A stretch of DNA of 64,000 nt from JACMLD01 sp963705285 (lineage in GTDB: Bacteria > Bacteroidota > Bacteroidia > Chitinophagales > Chitinophagaceae). The stretch spans positions 2,108,001 through 2,172,000 of the forward strand of contig OY970066.1 of NCBI GenBank assembly GCA_963705285.1, read 5' to 3'. The position numbers and the translations under genes are program-made. Position 1 is the first letter of the stretch, and the number at the start of each line of letters is the position of its first letter. Below, one piece after another: positions 45,115-54,302 of the stretch. The notes under the pieces were generated by a model that worked only from the letters and a program-made list of their open reading frames with translations, made no database searches and was not told the DNA's origin.

Positions 45115-45452
45115 TAAATATTACATCCCATGTATTGAATACGGCTATCGGCAAACCGGCAGAAGGTATAGTCGTTTACCTGTATCGTCTGCATCAAGCA
45201 GGTACCTGGCTGGAAATATCGCGCAGTATTACCAACAAAGACGGCCGAATACCCGGGTTTGAGTTAACTGACGACGAACTGATGCCTGGCATCTATAAGT
45301 TAATGTTTGAAACAGGCAATTATTTTACCCAGCAAGAGCTGGTTTCTTTCTACCCGTTTATAGAAATTGTTTTTGAAGCCGCTGCTGACGAACATTACCA
45401 TGTACCATTGTTATTAAACCCCTTTGGTTACTCCACGTACAGGGGCTCATAA
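45111..45452 (+). CDS. uraH: 5-hydroxyisourate hydrolase (transthyretin-like)
   Basis: 113 aa. Hydrolyses 5-hydroxyisourate to OHCU. The N-terminal catalytic His is in ITSHVLNTAIGKPAEG and the C-terminus ends in the diagnostic Y-R-G-S tetrapeptide (FGYSTYRGS). Length and motifs are typical. The ATGA overlap with uraD and nearby uricase reconstruct the full three-step urate to allantoin route. The second residue pair of the first motif is L-N where L-D is more usual. Confidence 0.95.
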   Translation: MINITSHVLNTAIGKPAEGIVVYLYRLHQAGTWLEISRSITNKDGRIPGFELTDDELMPGIYKLMFETGNYFTQQELVSFYPFIEIVFEAAADEHYHVPLLLNPFGYSTYRGS

Positions 45453-45502
45453 TAGCCTGGAGCAGATTGCATTTGCATAATAACCTAACACCATTTACCA
45501 TC

Positions 45503-46936
45503 ATGAAACTTACTATACCGGCTGCCGAAAAAGATGCATTGCTGAATGATCTAAAAACCGCTAACCTGTCTTTTCAGCAAACCTATCCCGGAGATAAACC
45601 AGACAGGCAGCCCGTACATACGGTGTATGGTGGTGCCAACCTTTTTAAATCTGATACCACCGTAAAAATGGGCGGCATAGCGTTGCGCAACCTTACCACG
45701 TATGCACCGGATTTTGTAACCCTTGCCAGGGTATTGCAGTTGCGGGGTTTTGAAAAACTGCCGGTTTCCGAAAAAGACATCAGCGCATTGACGCACAAGA
45801 TGAATAATATGTCAGAAACAGAAAGAAAAGATGAACCTGCCTGGCTTTCTTATTCTGTCTATAATAAAATCATTGCCAAACTGCAAACAGAAGCCGTGGA
45901 AGATTTCAGGATAGACTTTGAGGATGGTTTTGGCAACCGGCCCGATGATGAAGAGGATGCAACTGCGGTTACAGCTGCCAGTGAGCTGGCCGCAGGGCTG
46001 GCCAATAAAACCGTTTCGCCATTTATCGGCATCCGCATCAAACCATTTACAGAAGATATGAAAAATCGGGGTGTGCGTACCCTTGATATTTTTCTGACCA
46101 CGCTGCTGGAGAAGACCGGGGGAAAGCTGCCGCCTAATTTTATTGTGATGTTGCCCAAGGTTACCATACCTGAACAGGTGGTGGCCATGGTGCGGTTGTT
46201 TGAGATCATGGAAGAAAAATGGAGCCTTCCAAAAGGCAGCCTGAAAATGGAAACCATGGTAGAAGCAACGCAGATAATTATGGATGATGAAGGCCGCAAC
46301 CCGCTCATGCGCATCATTAAAGCCAGCCAGGGCCGCTGTATTGCGGCGCATTTTGGCACCTATGATTACACGGCCTCCTGCGGGATTACAGCAAAATACC
46401 AAACCATGGATCATCCCGTGTGCGATTTTGCTCACCATGTTACCAAGGTGGCACTGGGCGGCACCGGCATTTTTTTATCTGATGGTGCTACCAATGTAAT
46501 GCCTATAGGGCCGCACCGGGGCGATAACCTTAGCTATGAACAAATGACCGAAAACCGCCAGAGCGTCCACCATGCATGGGTAATGGGTTTCAACCACACC
46601 ATGCATTCGCTCATCAACGGGTTTTACCAGGGTTGGGATCTCAATCCTGCGCAATTGCCCATGCGTTATGCAGCCACCTATAATTTTTTTCTAAGCAGTT
46701 ACGAAGATGCTGTTAACCGCCTGCGCATATTTGTAGACCGCGCTGCCATCTCCACGCTTACCGGAGATATTTTTGATGATGCTGCAACCGGGCAGGGGTT
46801 GCTCAATTTTTTTATCAGGGCCATCAACTGCGGTGCCATTACCGAAGAGCAGGCGCAGGAAACAGGTTTATCACTGGCCGAAATAAGAACCCGTTCTTTC
46901 TATAAAATACTGCAGCAAAGACGGCAAAACAAATGA
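45503..46936 (+). CDS. DUF6986-like aldolase/citrate-lyase/malate-synthase superfamily protein
   Basis: About 477 aa; ATG at 45503 (MKLTIPAAEKDALL) is chosen over an upstream in-frame ATG at 45467. The middle has VEDFRIDFEDGFGNRPDDEED, the acidic, metal-binding signature seen in CitE/HpcH aldolases and malate synthases; IGIRIKPFTEDM, FIVMLPKVTIPEQV, LKMETMVEATQIIM and GRCIAAHFGTYDYTASC continue the TIM barrel. It is not a standard malate synthase. DUF6986-type proteins recur in purine degradation clusters, so a role on glyoxylate or ureidoglycolate is plausible; the activity is unknown to me. It lies between uraH and the uricase gene on the same strand. Confidence 0.7.
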   Translation: MKLTIPAAEKDALLNDLKTANLSFQQTYPGDKPDRQPVHTVYGGANLFKSDTTVKMGGIALRNLTTYAPDFVTLARVLQLRGFEKLPVSEKDISALTHKMNNMSETERKDEPAWLSYSVYNKIIAKLQTEAVEDFRIDFEDGFGNRPDDEEDATAVTAASELAAGLANKTVSPFIGIRIKPFTEDMKNRGVRTLDIFLTTLLEKTGGKLPPNFIVMLPKVTIPEQVVAMVRLFEIMEEKWSLPKGSLKMETMVEATQIIMDDEGRNPLMRIIKASQGRCIAAHFGTYDYTASCGITAKYQTMDHPVCDFAHHVTKVALGGTGIFLSDGATNVMPIGPHRGDNLSYEQMTENRQSVHHAWVMGFNHTMHSLINGFYQGWDLNPAQLPMRYAATYNFFLSSYEDAVNRLRIFVDRAAISTLTGDIFDDAATGQGLLNFFIRAINCGAITEEQAQETGLSLAEIRTRSFYKILQQRRQNK

Positions 46937-46987
46937 TCACAACCCGTTAATAAACCTTACATTGAGTATACAGTAAAGGGCCTTACT

Positions 46988-47833
46988 ATGAGCATCTTGT
47001 TAAGCGCAAACGCCTACGGAAAAAATGCGGTGAACCTGTCGAAGATCATCCGGCATAAAGATTATCATGAATTCAGGCAACTGAGTGTAAACATTTCATT
47101 GCAGGGAGATTTTGAAACAGTGCATACGCAAGGCGATAATTCTAAACTGGTTGCCACAGATACGCAAAAAAATACGGTGTATGCATTGGCCAAAGAACAT
47201 TTTACCGGGGCGCCGGAAACCTTTGGCCTTTACCTGGCCAATTATTTTCTAAGTAACAATCAGCAACTGTCTCAGGTTACCGTAGAAATGACCGAGCATG
47301 CCTGGAACCGGATCATGACTGATGGCAATGCGCATCCGCATGCATACATCAGCGGCGGCGCAGAAAAGCGTACAGCCACTATTGTACAAAATAAAAAAGC
47401 TACCACGGTTACGGCAGGTATACAGGATTTGCTGATCTTAAAAACAACCAGCTCAGGTTTCGAACATTTTATCAGGGACAAATACACTACGCTCAAAGAA
47501 ACTGCCGATCGCATTTTTTCTACCAAGTGCCAGGCCACCTGGCAATACCATGAAACGGATATAAATTTTGATACACAATACACTGCCATACGCAGCTTGT
47601 TGCTCAAAACCTTTGCCTTTCATCATAGCCTGTCTGTACAACAAACGCTGTATGCCATGGGTGAAGCAGTATTAAAGGAACATGCACTGGTAAACGAAAT
47701 CAGCCTGGTGATGCCCAACAAACACCATATTTTGTTTAACCTTGAACAGTTTGGAATGGAAAATAACAACGAAATTTTTATAGCAACGGATGAGCCATAT
47801 GGGTATATCACCGGAACTTTGCGGAGGGATTAG
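46988..47833 (+). CDS. Urate oxidase (uricase)
   Basis: 281-aa cofactor-free enzyme that oxidises urate to 5-hydroxyisourate. The Lys-Thr pair is seen as YGKNAVNLSKI near residue 11 and VATDTQKNTVY near 57; the C-terminal half includes FNLEQFGMENNNEIFIATDEPYG. Two T-fold domains account for the length. No peroxisomal tag is expected or present. It is 51 nt after the DUF6986-like gene. Names in use are pucL, uox or uaZ; I leave the symbol open. Confidence 0.95.
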   Translation: MSILLSANAYGKNAVNLSKIIRHKDYHEFRQLSVNISLQGDFETVHTQGDNSKLVATDTQKNTVYALAKEHFTGAPETFGLYLANYFLSNNQQLSQVTVEMTEHAWNRIMTDGNAHPHAYISGGAEKRTATIVQNKKATTVTAGIQDLLILKTTSSGFEHFIRDKYTTLKETADRIFSTKCQATWQYHETDINFDTQYTAIRSLLLKTFAFHHSLSVQQTLYAMGEAVLKEHALVNEISLVMPNKHHILFNLEQFGMENNNEIFIATDEPYGYITGTLRRD

Positions 47834-47890
47834 TTGATCAGTTGATTAGTTGAGTGGTTGATTGGTAGTTGGATTTTTAATGAATATTAA
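47834..47890. repeat. Short GTTGATTAGTTGA-type tandem repeat
   Basis: Degenerate repeats of GTTGATyAGTTGA fill the 57 nt between the uricase and xdhA genes. It is low-complexity filler and no terminator is visible, so transcription may continue into xdhA. Confidence 0.5.
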
Positions 47891-49321
47891 ATGATACAGT
47901 TTATTCTCAATAATGAAACCATTACCACCCATGAGCCGCCCGGCACATTGCTGATAGACTTTATCCGTTACCAGGCCCATCTTACCGGTACAAAAATTGG
48001 TTGCCGGGAGGGCGATTGCAGCGCCTGCACCGTTCTGGCTGGCACTATCAAAGATAACCGCCTGCAGTATACATCACTTACATCCTGTCTTACGGCTATC
48101 GGAAACATTCACCAAATGCATATTGTAACGGTAGAAGGCCTGAACAAACCAGTTGGCATGAATCCTGTTCAGCAGGCGATGGCAAATGAAAACGCTACCC
48201 AATGCGGTTTTTGTACGCCGGGTTTTATTGTTTCCATCACCGGTTTTTGCCTGGCCAATGCAACACCTTCGTATGAACAGGCTATTGCTTCGGTAGATGG
48301 TAATATTTGTCGTTGTACCGGGTATAAATCCATTGAGCGAGCGCTGCACACGATTACCGGTTTAATGCAGCAGAAAAATGGTGATGTTGATCTCATTGCA
48401 TTTCTGACCGCACACCAAATACTGCCTGCTTATTTTGCCACTATACATCGCCGGTTGCAACAATTGAATCTGCCAACCAATGGGCACACGTTGCATGCGG
48501 GGCCGGCCGTATACCTGGGCGGAGGTACTGATTTGTATGTGCAGCAGCATGAAAAAATGGTAGCAAGCGATATCGGTTTTCTATTGAATAACCCCGAATT
48601 GAAAGGCATCACGCGGCAAGGCAACCAATGTGTTATTGGCGCCTCTACCACCGTAACAGCATTGATGGAATCTGCTGTTTTTACCAGTGCCGTTTCTGGG
48701 TTCAACAATTTTGCAAAACTGGTTTCATCAACACCCATCCGCAATATTGCCACACTTGCCGGTAATTTCTCCAATGCATCGCCTATTGGCGATCTCACTG
48801 TTCTTTTTCTAGCGCTGGAGGCAACCTTGCAACTAAGAGAAGGCGATACTACCCGGCAGATTCCGCTGCAACAATTCTATAAAGGATATAAAACAACAGA
48901 CCGCGCCCCGCAAGAATACATTGAAAAGATTATGTTTCCCATTCCTGCGGTCCGGTACCTGGTTAATTTTGAGAAAGTAAGCAAGCGGCGTAACCTGGAT
49001 ATTGCCACTGTAAATACCGCTATCAAAATTGAATTGAAAGAGGATGTGGTGGTGCGCGCAGCGCTGGCTGCCGGTGGGGTGGCGCCTGTTCCAGCATTTT
49101 TAAAAAATGCATCAGCTTTACTAAAGGGGCAAACCATCAACGAAGAACTGGTATCGGCAGTGGTGAGCGCAGCACAACAAGAAGTAGCACCTATTTCTGA
49201 TGCAAGGGGTACGGCATTGTATAAAAAACAATTGCTTGGCCAGTTGATTAAAGCGCATTTTATAGAATTGTTTCCTGCGTTGAATGCAGAAAAAATGATC
49301 GGCCGCACATACAATACCTAA
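47891..49321 (+). CDS. xdhA: Xanthine dehydrogenase, FeS/FAD subunit
   Basis: 476 aa. Carries the two [2Fe-2S] clusters and FAD that pass electrons from the molybdenum centre to NAD+. The plant-type ferredoxin cluster is in GCREGDCSACTVLAG (about 37-51), the helical-cluster motif is CGFCTPGFIVS and NICRCTGYKSIE; the FAD domain starts around 190 with YLGGGTDLYVQQHE and has TIGGNFSNASPIGD-like TLAGNFSNASPIGD; the C-terminal flavin-associated domain follows. The fused form is usual for the XdhA subunit. 13 nt separate it from the next gene. Confidence 0.95.
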   Translation: MIQFILNNETITTHEPPGTLLIDFIRYQAHLTGTKIGCREGDCSACTVLAGTIKDNRLQYTSLTSCLTAIGNIHQMHIVTVEGLNKPVGMNPVQQAMANENATQCGFCTPGFIVSITGFCLANATPSYEQAIASVDGNICRCTGYKSIERALHTITGLMQQKNGDVDLIAFLTAHQILPAYFATIHRRLQQLNLPTNGHTLHAGPAVYLGGGTDLYVQQHEKMVASDIGFLLNNPELKGITRQGNQCVIGASTTVTALMESAVFTSAVSGFNNFAKLVSSTPIRNIATLAGNFSNASPIGDLTVLFLALEATLQLREGDTTRQIPLQQFYKGYKTTDRAPQEYIEKIMFPIPAVRYLVNFEKVSKRRNLDIATVNTAIKIELKEDVVVRAALAAGGVAPVPAFLKNASALLKGQTINEELVSAVVSAAQQEVAPISDARGTALYKKQLLGQLIKAHFIELFPALNAEKMIGRTYNT

Positions 49322-49343
49322 GCATGCTATAAAGTTGTTTCGT

Positions 49344-51644
49344 ATGAAGAATATTGATGCTGCAACACATACAAGAGGAGAATCCATTTACCTGGATGAT
49401 ATTCCACTAATGGGTGGAACCCTGTTTGGCTGCGCTTACCCTTCGGCGGTAGCTCACGGCATCATAACACAACTGGATCTGTCGGCAGCATTGCAAATGC
49501 CGGGGGTAATAAAAATTTTCACCAGTAAAGACATCACAGGCGAAAACCAGATTGGCGGTATCATTCCGGATGAGCCATTGCTGGCAGACAACCATGTACA
49601 TTTTTGCGGTATGCCCATTGCTTTTGTAGTGGCGCAAACACCGGAAATGGCCAAAGCTGCAGCTAAAAAAATAACGGTGTCCATTGACCCATTGCCCGTT
49701 ATTACTGATGCGCGGGAAGCACAACAAAAAGGCGAACTGATTGTACCACCGCGCGTATTTAAAATGGGTGACACCGCCAACGCCTGGGCGGCTTGCGAAC
49801 ATGTTTTTGAGGGTACCGCAGCTACTAACGGGCAGGAACACCTGTATATTGAAACACAAGGGGCGTATGCATTGCCGCAGGAAAACAACGCCGTAAAAGT
49901 GTATTCATCCACGCAGGGCCCCACCGCTGTGCAAAGAGCTGTATGTAAAGTGTTGGGTGTACCCATGCACCAGGTAGAAGTAGATGTAACCCGGCTGGGC
50001 GGCGGTTTTGGCGGCAAAGAAGACCAGGCAAATACCTGGGCCGCACTCTGTGCCCTGGCCGCATTTTTATTAAAGAAACCAGTAAAATACGCGCTGGACA
50101 GGGCAGAAGATATGGTCATGACCGGCAAGCGGCATCCCTATTCATCTGATTTTAAAATAGGTTTTAGCAAAGATCTTAAAATACTTGCGTACGAGGCAAC
50201 GCTGTATCAGAATGCCGGCGCGGCTGCCGATCTTTCACCGGCTGTACTGGAGCGGTCATTGTTTCATGCTACCAACAGCTATTATATTCCCAATACAAAA
50301 ACAACCGCCTATAGTTGTCGCACTCATCTGCCACCCAATACCGCCTTTCGTGGTTTTGGCGGCCCGCAAGGCATGTTTGTGATAGAGTCGGCCATAGCCA
50401 TGGCAGCAGAAGCATTGGGTGTTGATGTCGCTGTTATTCAGAAAAAGAATTTGATCACTAGCGGTGATGAATTTCCGTACGGACAAAAAGCGGTTAGTGA
50501 AGCACTGCCCTGCTGGCAAAAAGCGGAAGAATTATATGGCATTGAACAAATAAGAAAAAACATTGACGCTTTTAATGCCGACAATGTATTATATAAGAAA
50601 GGAGTAGCAATGATGCCGGTATGCTTTGGTATTTCTTTTACAAAAACACCCATGAACCAGGCAAGGGCATTGGTGCATGTATACACAGACGGCAGCATTA
50701 GCGTTAGTACCGGCGCGGTAGAAATGGGGCAGGGCGTAAATACGAAGATGTTGCAGGTGGCTGCGCAGGTCTTTGGCGTAGATGCCGCCCGTGTTCGTAT
50801 ACAAAGCACCAACACCGGCCGCATTGCCAATACCTCTCCTTCTGCAGCCAGTGCAACGGCCGATCTCAATGGCAAAGCCGTGCTGATGGCCTGCACAGAA
50901 ATATTGAACCGCCTGAAAGCAGTGGCGGCAAAAGAGTTGGGTACAGATGCGCTTTCTGTTGAAATAAAAAATGAAAGAGTGGTTGCGGCAGGTGCAGCAA
51001 CGGCCTGGGATTGGTGCAAACTGGTGATGACCGCCTTCCTGCAACGGGTAAGCCTTTCCGAACACGCGCATTATGCTACACCGGTGATTCATTTTGATCT
51101 CACCAAAGAAAAAGGTCATCCGTTTGCATACCATGTGTATGGTACCGCCATTGTTACTGCCAAAGTAGATTGCCTGCGGGGGATTTATGAAATAGAGGCA
51201 GTAAAAGTAGTGCATGATTTTGGTGCCAGCATGAACACAGCTGTTGACAGGGGCCAGATAGAAGGCGGCGTTGTACAGGGTATTGGGTGGATGACCATGG
51301 AAGAGATAGTATATGATGCGGCCGGCGTATTGCGTTCAAATGCTTTGTCAACGTATAAAGTGCCCGATATTTATGCGGTGCCCAAAGAAATTGATATTCA
51401 TTTCCTGGATACCGATAAAGACAATCTTGCCATACTGCATTCAAAAGCGGTGGGCGAGCCGCCATTGATGTACGGCATCGGCGCTTATTTTGCGGTGCGC
51501 GATGCCATTAAGAAATTCAACCCCGCAGCAGTTGTTCCGTTTGATGCTCCTATGACGCCAGAGAAGGTACTAACGGCATTGTATGCTGCCAATACCCAAG
51601 AAATGATTGCGCTATCGCCCAACGAAAAAGCCGCATATGGGTAG
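49344..51644 (+). CDS. xdhB: Xanthine dehydrogenase, molybdopterin-binding subunit
   Basis: About 766 aa. Hydroxylates hypoxanthine/xanthine at the Mo site. Signature segments: TRLGGGFGGKEDQANTW, FRGFGGPQGMFVIE, the MoCo-binding GAVEMGQGVNTKMLQVAAQV and the catalytic Glu in SKAVGEPPLMYGIGAYF near the end. The ATG at 49344 (MKNIDAATHTRGES) is selected, since the N-terminal conserved segment begins there. The last eight bases overlap the xdhC start. Xanthine as substrate is inferred mainly from the urate pathway neighbours. Confidence 0.95.
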   Translation: MKNIDAATHTRGESIYLDDIPLMGGTLFGCAYPSAVAHGIITQLDLSAALQMPGVIKIFTSKDITGENQIGGIIPDEPLLADNHVHFCGMPIAFVVAQTPEMAKAAAKKITVSIDPLPVITDAREAQQKGELIVPPRVFKMGDTANAWAACEHVFEGTAATNGQEHLYIETQGAYALPQENNAVKVYSSTQGPTAVQRAVCKVLGVPMHQVEVDVTRLGGGFGGKEDQANTWAALCALAAFLLKKPVKYALDRAEDMVMTGKRHPYSSDFKIGFSKDLKILAYEATLYQNAGAAADLSPAVLERSLFHATNSYYIPNTKTTAYSCRTHLPPNTAFRGFGGPQGMFVIESAIAMAAEALGVDVAVIQKKNLITSGDEFPYGQKAVSEALPCWQKAEELYGIEQIRKNIDAFNADNVLYKKGVAMMPVCFGISFTKTPMNQARALVHVYTDGSISVSTGAVEMGQGVNTKMLQVAAQVFGVDAARVRIQSTNTGRIANTSPSAASATADLNGKAVLMACTEILNRLKAVAAKELGTDALSVEIKNERVVAAGAATAWDWCKLVMTAFLQRVSLSEHAHYATPVIHFDLTKEKGHPFAYHVYGTAIVTAKVDCLRGIYEIEAVKVVHDFGASMNTAVDRGQIEGGVVQGIGWMTMEEIVYDAAGVLRSNALSTYKVPDIYAVPKEIDIHFLDTDKDNLAILHSKAVGEPPLMYGIGAYFAVRDAIKKFNPAAVVPFDAPMTPEKVLTALYAANTQEMIALSPNEKAAYG

Positions 51645-52599
51645 CACACTTGAAATTTGGCGTTTCATTGCCAGGCAAATGGATGATTCAATTCCCGTAA
51701 TGTTATTGTATGTAGTAGAGAGTGTGGGCAGCAGTCCCGGTCGGCAGGGGTTTTCTATGGCGGTGAATGCTGGCGGCGAAACAACAGGATCAATTGGTGG
51801 CGGAATTATGGAACACAAGTTTGCAGGCATGGCCAAAGAGATAGCAGGGAATAAAAGCGAGTACCTGCAGCTTCAGCAACAGATACATAACAAAGAAGCT
51901 CCAAAAAATCAAAGTGGTATGATTTGTTCGGGGGAACAAACAATACTGCTCTACCTTTTACAGCCCGGGGACGCATTGACGATAAAAAAAATAATCAATT
52001 GCCTGGAAACCCACGGCATTGGCTGCCTCACATTTTCACCGGCGGGGATGGCATTTACAATTAACCCGCCTGCAAAACAGTTTACGTTTACAAAAGCAAA
52101 CACAGACGACTGGCGGTATGAAGAATTGGTAGGCTATAAAGATCATCTGTATATTATTGGCGCGGGACATTGCGGGCAGGCACTGGCGAGGTTAATGCCG
52201 GGATTGGATTTCTACACGCACGTGTACGACGAAAGGGAACAGCAGCACAGCCTGCAGTTAACCGATGTTGTGCATGAGTTTACTGTACTGAATACTTACC
52301 AGGAGGCGGTGCAGTATATAAAAGAGGGGGTCAATAGTTATGTGGTGGTAATGACATCGGGATACCGTACAGACGACCTGGTGATACGTTCGCTGCTCCA
52401 TAAACAGTTTAGGTACCTGGGGCTATTGGGCAGTGCAAAAAAAATAGAAAAATTGTTTGCAGGTTACCTCGCGGAAGGAATAGAGCCGGGTTTGTTACGC
52501 AACATTCATGCACCGGTGGGTCTTCCTGTGAAAAGCCGTACCCCGCACGAAATTGCCATCAGTATTGCTGCACAAATTATTGCGGTAAAGAATGAATAA
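51637..52599 (+). CDS. xdhC: XdhC-type molybdenum cofactor maturation protein
   Basis: About 320 aa. XdhC binds Moco, supports its sulfuration and hands it to the XdhB subunit. The N-terminal XdhC/CoxI segment includes VVESVGSSPGRQGFSMAV and GSIGGGIMEHKF; the C-terminal Rossmann part begins LYIIGAGHCGQALARLMPG. A start at 51637 inside the end of xdhB gives a standard N-terminus and an 8-nt overlap, implying coupled translation. It is the last gene of the purine cluster. Confidence 0.9.
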   Translation: MGSTLEIWRFIARQMDDSIPVMLLYVVESVGSSPGRQGFSMAVNAGGETTGSIGGGIMEHKFAGMAKEIAGNKSEYLQLQQQIHNKEAPKNQSGMICSGEQTILLYLLQPGDALTIKKIINCLETHGIGCLTFSPAGMAFTINPPAKQFTFTKANTDDWRYEELVGYKDHLYIIGAGHCGQALARLMPGLDFYTHVYDEREQQHSLQLTDVVHEFTVLNTYQEAVQYIKEGVNSYVVVMTSGYRTDDLVIRSLLHKQFRYLGLLGSAKKIEKLFAGYLAEGIEPGLLRNIHAPVGLPVKSRTPHEIAISIAAQIIAVKNE

Positions 52600-52650
52600 A
52601 CTTCAGCATAAAATATATTATACAGTTACACATGCCAACGGTATTATTAA

Positions 52651-52658
52651 TACATTTG
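52651..52658 (+). promoter_or_regulatory. Candidate -7 box (TACATTTG)
   Basis: Exact match to TAnnTTTG, 20 nt before the ATG of the following exported beta-propeller gene. No TTTG was found at the right distance upstream, so only the -7 half is supported. Confidence 0.4.
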
Positions 52659-52678
52659 GCCCTCATTAAAATTGCTCT

Positions 52679-53884
52679 ATGTCTACATTTACTGCCCGCA
52701 CAGGGTTTTTGGTTGTCTTGCTGTTTTCAATTGTTTTGGTGAATGCGCAAACGCTTGTACTGCCACCCGGTTTTTCGCAAAGCATTGTTGCCGAAGGATT
52801 GGGTGGTGCCCGCCATATGGCTGTTAACAAACAGGGAGGCGTGTATGTAAAGCTGTCCCGCCTAAAAAATGGCAAGGGGATCATTTATTTAAAGGATGTA
52901 AAAAAGGATGGAAAATATATCCAGCAACTGGCTTTTGGCGATTATCCCGGCACAGGTATTTGCATCAAGGGAAATTATTTGTACGCCTCTTCTAATGATG
53001 AGGTATTCCGCTACCTGCTCAACAAAGACGGCGAACCCGAAAACGCTGATAAGCCCGAGAAAATAATTACCGGTTTGGTAAATCATAATCGTGATAATTC
53101 AAAGTCGATTGCGGTAGACAACAACAATAATATTTACGTAAATGTGGGTTCATATATCAATGCCTGTTTGATTGATCCCAAGTCAAAGAAAGCGCCTTAT
53201 CCCTGTCCGCTGCTTGATTCTGTTGCCGGCATCTGGCAGTTTAAAGTCAATAAGCTAAACCAGCATTATAAAGACGCGGTGCGTTATGCAACGGGTTTTA
53301 AAAATGTGGTGGGACTGGATTGGAACAACCAGACCAATTCATTATTTATTATACAACATGGACGCGGCGACCTGCACAATGTTTACCCAGAATTATATAG
53401 CGTTGAACAGGATACCAAATTGCCCGCTGAAACTATGTATGAAGTGCGCAAAGGCGCGGACGGTGGATGGCCGTATAATTATTATGACCCTTTTCTGAAA
53501 AAACAAATACTGGCGCCGGAGTATGGCGGCGACGGTAAAAAAGCGGGTACACACAAAGCCCTGCAACCAGTGGCTGTTTTTCCGGCGCATTTTGGCCCTA
53601 ATGGCATGGTGTTTTATACCGGCCATACATTTCCTTCAAAATACCGCAATGGCGCTTTTATAGCTTTCCATGGTAAAAGCCCCGATCTGCAAAAAGGCTG
53701 GATGGTAGGCTTTGTTCCTTTCCGCAATGGCAAACCGGCTGCCGGTTATGAAACATTTGCAGATAACTTCTTAATCAATAAAGATCAGCACAAACCCTGC
53801 GGCATTGCCCAGGCCCCAGACGGTTCCATTTTTGTGAGTGATGACTCCAGCGGAAGCATTTATAGAATTCAGTACGGAAAGTGA
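52679..53884 (+). CDS. Exported PQQ-type sugar dehydrogenase-like beta-propeller
   Basis: 401 aa with signal peptide (FLVVLLFSIVLVNAQ). The mature part has the blade pattern of soluble aldose/sorbosone dehydrogenases: FSQSIVAEGLGGARHMAV, YVNVGSY, ATGFKNVVGLDWN, QHGRGDLHN, GADGGWPYNYYDP and FPAHFGPNGMVFYTG. The family uses PQQ and Ca2+ in the periplasm to oxidise sugars. Whether this one binds PQQ is uncertain, since key residues could not be aligned. It is a single gene after xdhC; immediately downstream lies a repeat array. Confidence 0.7.
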   Translation: MSTFTARTGFLVVLLFSIVLVNAQTLVLPPGFSQSIVAEGLGGARHMAVNKQGGVYVKLSRLKNGKGIIYLKDVKKDGKYIQQLAFGDYPGTGICIKGNYLYASSNDEVFRYLLNKDGEPENADKPEKIITGLVNHNRDNSKSIAVDNNNNIYVNVGSYINACLIDPKSKKAPYPCPLLDSVAGIWQFKVNKLNQHYKDAVRYATGFKNVVGLDWNNQTNSLFIIQHGRGDLHNVYPELYSVEQDTKLPAETMYEVRKGADGGWPYNYYDPFLKKQILAPEYGGDGKKAGTHKALQPVAVFPAHFGPNGMVFYTGHTFPSKYRNGAFIAFHGKSPDLQKGWMVGFVPFRNGKPAAGYETFADNFLINKDQHKPCGIAQAPDGSIFVSDDSSGSIYRIQYGK

Positions 53885-53894
53885 TTGGTTCGTG

Positions 53895-54300
53895 GCGGTG
53901 CCAATAATGATGCTGATATAAACGCCCTGGATGGTGTTTTAACCACCAGAGTAGAAGGGCCATGCTGCAAAGGCTTGTTGGTGATAACACCAACAAGGGC
54001 CGACATGCGGTCCATGCTTGTTGGTGATAACACCAACAAGGGCTGGAAAATGATGCTGATATAAACGCCCTGGTTGGTGTTTTCACCAACCAGAGTAGAA
54101 GGGCTATGTTGCATAGGCTTGTTGGTGAAAACACCAACAAGGGCGGAACACCAACAAGGGCGGAACTTGCGCTCCATACCTGTTGGTGATAACAGCAACA
54201 AGGGCTTGAACACCAACACGGACGTGAACGCCTTGGTAAAAAGCGGTGCCAACAATGGTGCTGATATTTTGTTAGAACTTTCACCAACAAAAAAGCATCG
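53895..54300. repeat. Tandem array of hairpin-forming repeats
   Basis: A large unit beginning AATGATGCTGATATAAACGC occurs at 53906 and again at 54049 (143-nt spacing), with a partial relative near 54252. Each unit carries three hairpins. Well-formed examples are CTTGTTGGTG-ATAA-CACCAACAAG at 53974-53997 and 54017-54040, CTGGTTGGTG-TTTT-CACCAACCAG at 54070-54093, and the AAAA-loop copy at 54118-54141. Stems are 10 bp with 4-nt loops. The second unit has an extra half-repeat (54149-54158). Minus-strand frames of more than 100 codons cross the array but only translate the repeat. It fills the whole gap between two plus-strand genes. Confidence 0.85.
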
Positions 54301-54302
54301 TT

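Noticed and set aside
45812..46438. 208-codon frame opposite the DUF6986-like gene
   Set aside because: Shadow of a strongly supported gene within a coherent operon.
53775..54290. Minus-strand frames over the hairpin array
   Set aside because: The translation is only the repeated hairpin units (Leu/Cys/Trp/Tyr-rich); no start context or family.
53895..54300. CRISPR array
   Set aside because: Palindromic repeats have irregular spacing and the spacers themselves repeat; no cas genes are present.
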